Part shown: in pieces, positions 59,698 to 64,000 of the stretch | Position numbering within the stretch: position 1 is the stretch's first letter | Layout of the letters: every line of letters starts with the position of its first letter | DNA from: Drosophila persimilis | Taxonomy: Eukaryota; Arthropoda; Insecta; Diptera; Drosophilidae | Direction: 5' to 3' | DNA length: 64,000 nucleotides | NCBI RefSeq assembly: GCF_003286085.1 | Contig: NW_020825361.1 | Location: 248,001 to 312,000 of the forward strand | The notes under the pieces: generated by a model | Told to the model about the DNA's origin: nothing | What the model saw: the letters and a program-made list of their open reading frames with translations, nothing else | The model's database searches: none | Translations under genes and position numbers: made by a program

Positions 59698-59981
59698 GCC
59701 TGTACTTTGGTCTATGGATGGGTATATCTGCCCATCTGCCTGTCTGTCCATCACAATAAACGACTGGATCTCGCAGTGTCTTTAAAGCTCACGGGAACCC
59801 GAGTTGGGCAATCATACCAAATATATCAATGCAATTTAATATAAACTCTTTTTTGATGATCCTTCGACTCTTGTAGATTCGTTTTAAAAACTCTAATGAC
59901 AATATGCCCGGGAACGGTTCTATTGGTCTTCATGGTCTCCCTGTGGATCATCGCTTCGTGGACGCTACGTCAATGCGAAAG
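22108..59981 (+). CDS. SK: SK, small-conductance calcium-activated potassium channel, 3' part beyond window
   Basis: Calmodulin-gated, voltage-independent potassium channel subunit of the plasma membrane; tetramers give after-hyperpolarising currents in neurons and muscle. Coding exons in order: 22108-23331, 26254-26355, 28790-29320, 50525-50670, 52776-52995, 53094-53189, (55972-55977), 58660-58976, 59877-59981. Phases are compatible throughout: 0/0 for the first three, then phase 2 between 50670/52776, 58976/59877 and after 59981. The core shows S1-S5 of the KCNN family. The GYGD pore, S6 and the calmodulin-binding domain are not in the window. The long N-terminal exons and the internal promoter candidate near 36113 suggest long and short isoforms, as known for Drosophila SK. 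Which N-terminal exons are joined together cannot be read from sequence alone. Confidence 0.93.
23332..26253 (+). other. SK intron A-B
   Basis: No coding sequence seen. Contains a cluster of GTGTGACC/GTGTGGCC motifs (23593-23880), (TGC)n at about 24680-24695 and a Tc1-like MITE (25900-26032). It ends with a clean polypyrimidine acceptor at 26253. Confidence 0.6.
25900..26032. mobile_element. Short Tc1/mariner-like MITE, 133 bp, with TA target duplication
   Basis: Terminal inverted repeats start CAGTGCGTT. The first 18 bases of each end match at 15 positions, and the three differences are all transitions. The element is flanked on both sides by TA (25898-25899 and 26033-26034), the target duplication of Tc1/mariner transposases, and CAGTG ends are typical of Tc1 types. 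The 97 bp interior is AT-rich, with TCGATAA motifs and no coding capacity. Non-autonomous; transposed by a partner elsewhere. Confidence 0.65.
26254..26355 (+). CDS. SK: SK exon B: small cassette or alternative start exon (34 codons)
   Basis: Phase 0/0 exon with a good acceptor (CAATTCTCTCCAG, branch-like CTAAC motifs upstream) and donor (AAAATG|GTATTT). It reads [20 protein letters not shown] and then [14 protein letters not shown], basic and Ser/Thr rich with an RKLRLRR stretch. Spliced after exon A it would add 34 residues in frame. Its fifth codon is an ATG at 26266, so it could also start a distinct isoform. Coding character is inferred from phase, splice sites and absence of repeats. 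I do not firmly recall it from known SK proteins. Confidence 0.6.
26356..28789 (+). other. SK intron B-C
   Basis: No coding sequence seen. Degenerate CATTCCAC/CCGCATCCC units at about 26835-27070, pyrimidine-rich stretch 27540-27730, CAAAATCGAAAT-type repeats about 28410-28450, and (GAGT/GA)n at 28685-28722 just before exon C. Confidence 0.55.
28790..29320 (+). CDS. SK: SK exon C: Ser/Pro-rich N-terminal segment, or alternative first coding exon
   Basis: Reads ...[29 protein letters not shown], then a Pro/Ser/Ala-rich region, then a Gly run and [12 protein letters not shown], ending [11 protein letters not shown] at an excellent donor (CTG|GTAAGT), phase 0. That end joins in frame to [12 protein letters not shown] of exon D. 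The 5' limit is uncertain. An acceptor at 28789 (CCCCCAG) keeps phase 0 with exons A and B but has no polypyrimidine tract. If the exon is a first exon, translation starts at the ATG at 28799. The overlapping long frame (28762-29307, +) is a by-product of the Ser/Pro repeats. GC-rich codon use supports coding. Confidence 0.78.
29321..36110 (+). other. First part of the 21-kb SK intron
   Basis: No coding exon recognised. Contains (GA)n near 30565-30585, CT tract 34482-34500 and (TA)n 34619-34643. An Inr-like TCAGTC at 35035 has a CGAAC bridge-like motif at 35053. A degenerate TCTACTGCT/TCTGCTGCTG array lies at 35660-35930. Confidence 0.5.
34619..34643. repeat. (TA)12 microsatellite
   Basis: Pure TA run in the large SK intron. 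Confidence 0.9.
36111..36144 (+). promoter_or_regulatory. Initiator + DPE-like core promoter candidate (probable short-SK promoter)
   Basis: A perfect fly initiator TCAGTC has its A at 36113, and TGACG at +28 to +32 matches the DPE consensus RGWYV at four of five positions. There is no TATA box. The next 1.3 kb is a T-poor, CAA-rich strand typical of long neuronal 5' leaders in flies. It lies in the SK intron upstream of the core exons, in the right place for a short isoform. The link to SK is inferred. Confidence 0.42.
36113..37600 (+). other. Probable long 5' leader exon (T-poor), with leader ORF 36135-36263
   Basis: The strand is strikingly poor in T: CAA/ACAAC repeats to about 36950, then purine-rich AGAAAC repeats to about 37240, then a GC-rich CCGCC/CAGCAG part to 37450. 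An ORF of 42 codons starts at the first ATG (36135, context ACCCATGG; begins MADVESAEK, then Gln rich) and stops at 36261-36263. Downstream frames have no ATG-led coding region, so this is leader, not coding. The donor that ends it is not clear. A short SK product could start at the ATG at 50564 in exon D. Confidence 0.4.
41881..41908. repeat. (GA)14 microsatellite
   Basis: Pure GA run in the large SK intron; GA runs are GAGA-factor binding tracts in flies. Confidence 0.9.
43297..43440. repeat. Two copies of a roughly 60-bp AT-rich unit
   Basis: Both copies share TTAAAATTAA, then ATTCTCTAAATACA, an A-run and ATTCG(A/C)GAAT. The copies are about 80 bp apart and differ by small indels. Confidence 0.6.
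50525..50670 (+). CDS. SK: SK exon D: conserved pre-S1 segment
   Basis: Follows the acceptor TTTTTTAG at 50524 and reads [20 protein letters not shown], then a block ending HSDYPRYE plus the first two bases of Met. Contains an in-frame ATG (50564) that could start a short isoform. Phase 0 in, phase 2 out. The main donor is AAAT|GTATGT at 50671; a second donor 9 nt earlier (AG|GTATGA, 50662) keeps the same phase and would drop Tyr-Glu-Met. Cytoplasmic; Ser/Thr rich with a LRKPAST basophilic-kinase-like site. Matches the conserved fly SK sequence I remember. Confidence 0.92.
50671..52775 (+). other. SK intron D-E
   Basis: No coding exon recognised. An open frame at 50835-51041 has no codon bias or domain. 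Degenerate GAGCC(A/G)(G/C)AGCC units occur at 51915-51980. Confidence 0.55.
52776..52995 (+). CDS. SK: SK exon E: S1 segment
   Basis: Acceptor CATTCATAG at 52775; phase 2 in, phase 0 out. Reads (M)[20 protein letters not shown], then [20 protein letters not shown], a strongly basic pre-S1 region, then S1 (about exon residues 46-64, [19 protein letters not shown]) and the start of the S1-S2 extracellular loop, ending GVYTK at donor [29 protein letters not shown] is a hallmark of SK/KCNN channels. Confidence 0.97.
53094..53189 (+). CDS. SK: SK exon F: S2 segment
   Basis: A 32-codon exon, phase 0/0, with acceptor TTTGTCTTTGCAG and donor CAG|GTGAGA. Encodes [10 protein letters not shown], then the S2 helix ([20 protein letters not shown]), ending EVQ at the cytoplasmic S2-S3 junction. 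Only 98 nt separate it from exon E. Confidence 0.97.
55972..55977 (+). CDS. SK: SK microexon candidate, 6 nt, encodes Asn-Ser
   Basis: A strong acceptor (CCATTATGCTTTGCAG, ending 55971) and a near-perfect donor (GTAAGT, from 55978) enclose only AATTCA. Exons F and G on either side both join in phase 0, so inclusion inserts Asn-Ser between EVQ and LFMIDN, in the cytoplasmic S2-S3 linker, without shifting frame. Splice-site strength, correct strand, correct location and length divisible by three all fit. Such short motifs can still arise by chance in a 5.5 kb intron. Confidence 0.5.
56241..56272. repeat. GTGTAC hexamer array
   Basis: Four to five tandem units; contains repeated ACGTGT. Confidence 0.85.
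57481..57512. repeat. (AT)16 microsatellite
   Basis: Pure AT run between exons F and G of SK. Confidence 0.9.
58579..58612. repeat. TCGAA pentamer array
   Basis: Six to seven perfect tandem units, 48 bp before the acceptor of SK exon G. Confidence 0.9.
58660..58976 (+). CDS. SK: SK exon G: S3-S4 segment
   Basis: Acceptor TCGGTCTCAG at 58659, phase 0 in and phase 2 out, donor ACAAG|GTATGT. Starts [21 protein letters not shown]3 spans about exon residues 16-36 and ends in AIHPIPG. The S3-S4 extracellular loop contains a potential N-glycosylation sequon N-K-T at about residue 51. S4 is about 64-84 ([20 protein letters not shown]), with only two or three arginines, as expected for a voltage-insensitive SK channel. 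The end [15 protein letters not shown] is the S4-S5 linker, which binds calmodulin in this family. Confidence 0.98.
58977..59876 (+). other. SK intron G-H
   Basis: About 900 nt with no exon. Tracts of CCGTC/TGTCTGTC units, including (TCTG)n at 59665-59699. Open frames here are repeat-driven. Confidence 0.6.
59665..59699. repeat. (TCTG)n tetranucleotide
   Basis: About eight tandem TCTG units in the G-H intron. Confidence 0.9.
59877..59981 (+). CDS. SK: SK exon H: S5 segment
   Basis: Acceptor ACTCTTGTAG at 59876; completes the Arg codon and reads [20 protein letters not shown], then [15 protein letters not shown], which is the S5 helix. It ends GAAAG|GTAATG in phase 2. The next expected exon begins FHDEEH in fly SK as I remember it and carries the pore; it is not found before 64000, so the gene runs on. 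Confidence 0.97.
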
Positions 59982-62900
59982 GTAATGGTCATATTCTGTC
60001 TTTCTATACATATACATATATAAACCAAATATATATATACTTTATACATGATATGATATATATTTACTTGTTCTGAATTTGAATTTGATTTATTTTTTGT
60101 TATTTTGTATTTTATTTTGGATTGTATCTCAATTTTTGAGTTGAACTTTCGTTTTGATTTGTGATCTTAATGGTTGATTGGTTTTCGGTTTTCGGTGTTA
60201 CGTTTTCTAAGTTTTTCCGTTTTCTTTTTCCTATCAAACGTTATCCGTAATCCGTAATCCGTTATCCGTTATCCATTATCTGTTCTCCGTTTTTGTGTTA
60301 CTCTGAATACCATTTCCGTTTAACGTTCTGATTCAATGTGTTTGCCACTAATATTTTGACATAACTGTTATACGTATGTATTTAATATCGATGTATGTAT
60401 GTACATAAATATATGTGCTAAGCATTGCGTAATGTCTTCTCCAAACAAAAAACAACTCAAAACAAACTCCAAACTCCAAAACTCAAACTCCAAACTCAAA
60501 TCTCTTTCACAAGTTTTTTACTGTACAAAAATGTGTTTAAAGTTTAAAGTTTAAAGTTGAAGCAAGAACTATTCGTTGAACGTTGAACTTTTCGAATCGA
60601 ATCAGTGAAATATTAACTCCCATTGTGGGGTAAGGGAGGAAGGGGATTTGGGGGACTTGAGCACAGCCCCAGCTTGCAACACAACCACACACAAACAGTA
60701 CACGAGTGTATCCCCCAAATATTTTTTGCTTGTTTCATACATGATTCAGATATTACATGTACTCGTAGTCTCCCCCCCCCCCCCCCCCCACACACACATA
60801 CACACACACACACACACACACAACACCAAAGACCAAACACCAAACACCAAACACTGTACCCCAAGAACCGAGTTCGAATGCGAATGCAACTCTGTAGCAT
60901 CTGTTGTAACGGTATATACAATACAATCGAATCGAAATGCAATTGTCAGTGTCACGTAGCGACCAAACCAAATGGATAATGCTTGCATGCGTTTCAATTT
61001 ATTTACATTTGGCATTCGAGTTCGCTTGTTTTTCCGCACTTCCACTTCCTCCTCCATTTGCCATTTGCCATTCACCACTTCCCCATCCTTCCGTCTGGCT
61101 GTGCCACCAATAGCAGCACCACCAGCACCACCACTACCATCACAACTGGCCACCAGGCCCCTTCCGAAAGTGATTCTCCCGAATGTTTTGTTATACCCTT
61201 GCACCAGAGGGTCAACTGAAATTTGTCCGGAGCCAAAGGCATGTCCCATTCTTGACAAGATTTAGATGCATTTTGGAACCAGCTTAAGCAGTGAACCTGG
61301 AACCCTGATTATATTCTGCACGGAATGGATTATTGTAGGAGCTTCTTTGGGAACTTCTGCTATGTTTCCTTTGAAAGATCTTGTCCTGTAATACTGTCAT
61401 AAAATCATCATACATTTCAGCAATCATTTGCTTTGAAAGGGTATTCAAAAGCCTTTACGAAGGACGATGTTCCGTTAATTTGTTTTCTTGCTTGCACATA
61501 TTTTTGCCAATTTCATCCACTCTCTCCCCGCATTTTTCTCTTTGTTATGTTGTGCGTGCCTGCAAAATTGACAGCATACAATTTATCGATACATTCATAT
61601 ACATATATGTGTACACTTTTGCACTTATCGCTTGGCGGATGGCGGATGGGGGTTGGGGGTTGGGGGTTGGGGTTGGACGCCGAAACAGAAGAACTGCGGA
61701 ACAGAAACACAAACCAATAACAGACTGAGTAGAATTGCAGAATGCATCGGGTGGAGACCTCTTAGTAGTGTTGTGATTGTCATGCCTACATTAATATACT
61801 CCTAACCCACATTTGTACAGTTTGTCATTTGAAATTTTTACAATTTGTTTTCAAAATCTTTACATTTTGTTGTTCTTTATGTTTTTGTTGCGTGAATGAA
61901 AGTGTATGCGCGCTCGCTCTCTCTCTCTCTCTCTTTGATCTCTTTCTCTCTGCTCCTCTCTGCGTAGTTTTGACTTCTTTCTATTTGAAAATATTTAACA
62001 GCATTCCACTATTTCCCCGATCCTTTACCGGAACCCTTGCTCCACTCTCCACTCCCCCGTAATAATCCACGACGTAATAATGGCGCACACAGCTGTACTT
62101 TGTCTTTTTCTTTCTCTATGTCTCTCTTTCTCTCTCTCTCTCTCTCTCGATCTGCACTGCACTGGGATATGCCTTTGCATTTGTCCTGTACTATTTCCCA
62201 TATTTCAAAACATCCAGTCTTTCGCTCTCTACATCGCTCTCTCACTCTCTTATTGATCTTTTTGTTGTTCTATTGAAATTCCTAACTTGTTTTCATTTCC
62301 TAATTTTATTGTGGATTTACGGTGCTCCTTATGTTTTGTGTACCTGCTCTTCAGTTCATGGGAGAAAACAATGAAAAACTAAGAAAAAACCAAAATAACA
62401 AAAAAAAAAAAAAAACAAATATAGATTCTTACATCGCATATTTATTTATTCAATTATTCGATTATTCGATTAAGCTTCAACTTGTGGATTGAACTGCGCC
62501 TGCATTTGCTGTAGATCATATCGTACTCGTATATGCGTATGCGTAACATGCGTATATACGATCTATACATACATACATATATTCGTGTATCCTTTATATA
62601 AAATGTAAGCCCATTCATTATACTTGGGACTTTCTCTATATGTTCATGTACATCATCAGGTACATCAGACATATACATACATATGTACATCAGATCAAGT
62701 TGTTGTTGCTGTTGTCGTTTGATGTCATACCATATTTGATGTACTCATGTACATGTCCCATACAACATATGTACAATGTGCATATGTGTGCGTGGAAATC
62801 GGGAAAGCAACTTCACAGCCACACAGAAAACAGAGACAGCTATAAACCATACAGAACAGAGACAGAAACAGAAACAGAAACAGAAACAGAAACGGAAACA

Positions 62901-63524
62901 TATCAAAATACAGTTCAAACAGTTTCTCCCGCCTCTTCTTCCTGCTACTTTCTCTAAGCCTTCTTCAACTTCGACTTCTTCTACTTCTACCGCATATATG
63001 ATAGATTCTTATACATTATTCAAATTCCTTCGATTTCTTTCGATTACCATTTTTTTTTTATAATTTTTTACGTTTGTTTGCTTTTGGCTTTCTGAACATT
63101 GATTTTTAAATGACAACAGCCCAAGAAAACATACATATGAACAACAATAAAAATACAACAAAAATTGGTAGCGAAATGAAAGAGAAGAGAATTTTCGAAA
63201 TACACCTATCTTTATCTCCGCGTATACCACTTCCTTTTCCCATCCAAAAAATAACAAAAAACAAACAAACACAGACACATACATATATATACATATATGT
63301 ATATATATATATCTATCTATGAATCCGATTTTGATCCTAAATATTTGAATCCGAATTGGCATTGCTTTCATCTTGTGTTTCTTTTTTGATTAGTTTCGTA
63401 CAACATTCATATAATAGTCTCTATAAAATATCTCAATGTTTTGGTTCAACGTAGAAAATTTGGTAGTAATTCTTTAGTATCCTTTCCTTTTTTCGTATCC
63501 GAAGTCTTGAAGAGAGTCGTGTAT
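59982..63524 (+). other. SK intron after S5 exon, no exon seen
   Basis: No SK coding sequence. Contains a C-run joined to (CA)n at 60772-60822, GGGGGTT units 61646-61674, CT tracts near 61915-61935 and 62131-62150, and CAGAAA units 62861-62900. Confidence 0.55.
60772..60822. repeat. C-run followed by (CA)n
   Basis: Eighteen consecutive C joined to a CA tract; run length is likely to vary between reads or alleles. Confidence 0.9.
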
Positions 63525-64000
63525 TTTATTCAAGAATTATACAAAGTAAAACTTGTCGTCTATTTGCGTAAATTCTTATTTATTTCATTGTAAGTGGATA
63601 TGTATGTATATCTGTGTATGTGATCCATCCATATATGTGTATGTATATGTGTATCCTTGCTATGTCCTGTGTGTATGTATGTACGTGCGTATTATCGGAG
63701 ATCCTTAGCACCATACGCATGCATCCAGTCGGAATCCAGCGCGCGAGTCAGCATAGGGCAGCCAAATGGCAAAATCCAGGCATTCGAAAAGGATCCCACA
63801 GCAGTAAGGGATACACGATAACACACACAGGCAGAGAAAGCTTTTGGCATTCATATGATTTTTCACATTGCAAAAACACACGCCTCAGAAGCACCTCAGG
63901 TACGCGGTGCCAGCAGATAGTGGATGGCAGCCAGCGGAGTGATGGGGCCCCCAGGTGGGGAGTGCGGGGCAGACAGCTCTCCGATGGCCCTTTTCCAGTC
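63525..64000 (-). CDS. 3' end of an unidentified minus-strand gene (partial)
   Basis: On the minus strand an open frame enters from the window edge at 64000 and stops at a TGA at 63896-63898. It reads DWKRAIGELSAPHSPPGGPI, then TPLAAIHYLLAPRT, 34 residues. Third codon positions are mostly G or C, as in real exons here and unlike the AT-rich intron around it. Minus-strand AATAAA signals at 63579-63584 and near 63526 would end a 3' UTR of about 310-370 nt, so the entry includes that UTR. No family recognised. A second minus frame is open across the same 100 nt, so the frame choice rests on codon bias. If real, the gene is antisense and probably nested in SK. Confidence 0.4.

Overview
The window looks like a Drosophila X-chromosome segment (Muller element A), most probably from the obscura group. 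The evidence is three recognisable fly genes in one order on the + strand (XRCC1, CanB, SK), which matches cytological region 4F of D. melanogaster as I remember it. Short 63-66 nt introns, GC-ending codons in exons and dense CA/TG/CT/CAG microsatellites in the introns also fit. The species-group call is an inference from general sequence character, not from any search.

Layout. (1) 1-2340: XRCC1, complete, five exons, including one GC-AG intron. (2) 2340-3727: short intergenic stretch and probable 5' leader of CanB. (3) 3728-4240: CanB, an intronless coding region for the calcineurin regulatory subunit, followed by 3' UTR. (4) About 4400-22107: non-coding DNA upstream of the first SK coding exon. 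It holds a good TATA+Inr promoter candidate (about 9782-9814), a Q-rich coiled-coil ORF of unknown status (11158-11583) and many microsatellites. (5) 22108-59981: SK, a small-conductance calcium-activated potassium channel. There are eight well-formed or likely coding exons plus a 6-nt microexon candidate. The N-terminal exons (22108-23331, 26254-26355, 28790-29320) are separated by a 21 kb intron from the core exons (50525-50670, 52776-52995, 53094-53189, 58660-58976, 59877-59981). That large intron contains a second promoter candidate (about 36113) with a long T-poor leader, the likely origin of a short SK isoform. Only S1-S5 lie in the window. The pore, S6 and calmodulin-binding region must lie beyond position 64000. 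(6) 63525-64000: the minus strand carries what looks like the 3' end of another gene, antisense to and probably nested in SK.

Function: XRCC1 is a scaffold for single-strand break repair. CanB and SK both read calcium signals, through calcineurin phosphatase and through calmodulin-gated potassium current. There is no sign that the three are co-regulated. No rRNA or tRNA gene, CRISPR array or virus-derived element was recognised. One short Tc1-like MITE (25900-26032) was found. The most interesting items are the SK microexon (55972-55977), the alternative SK N-terminal exons, the GC-AG intron of XRCC1, the coiled-coil ORF and the antisense gene end.
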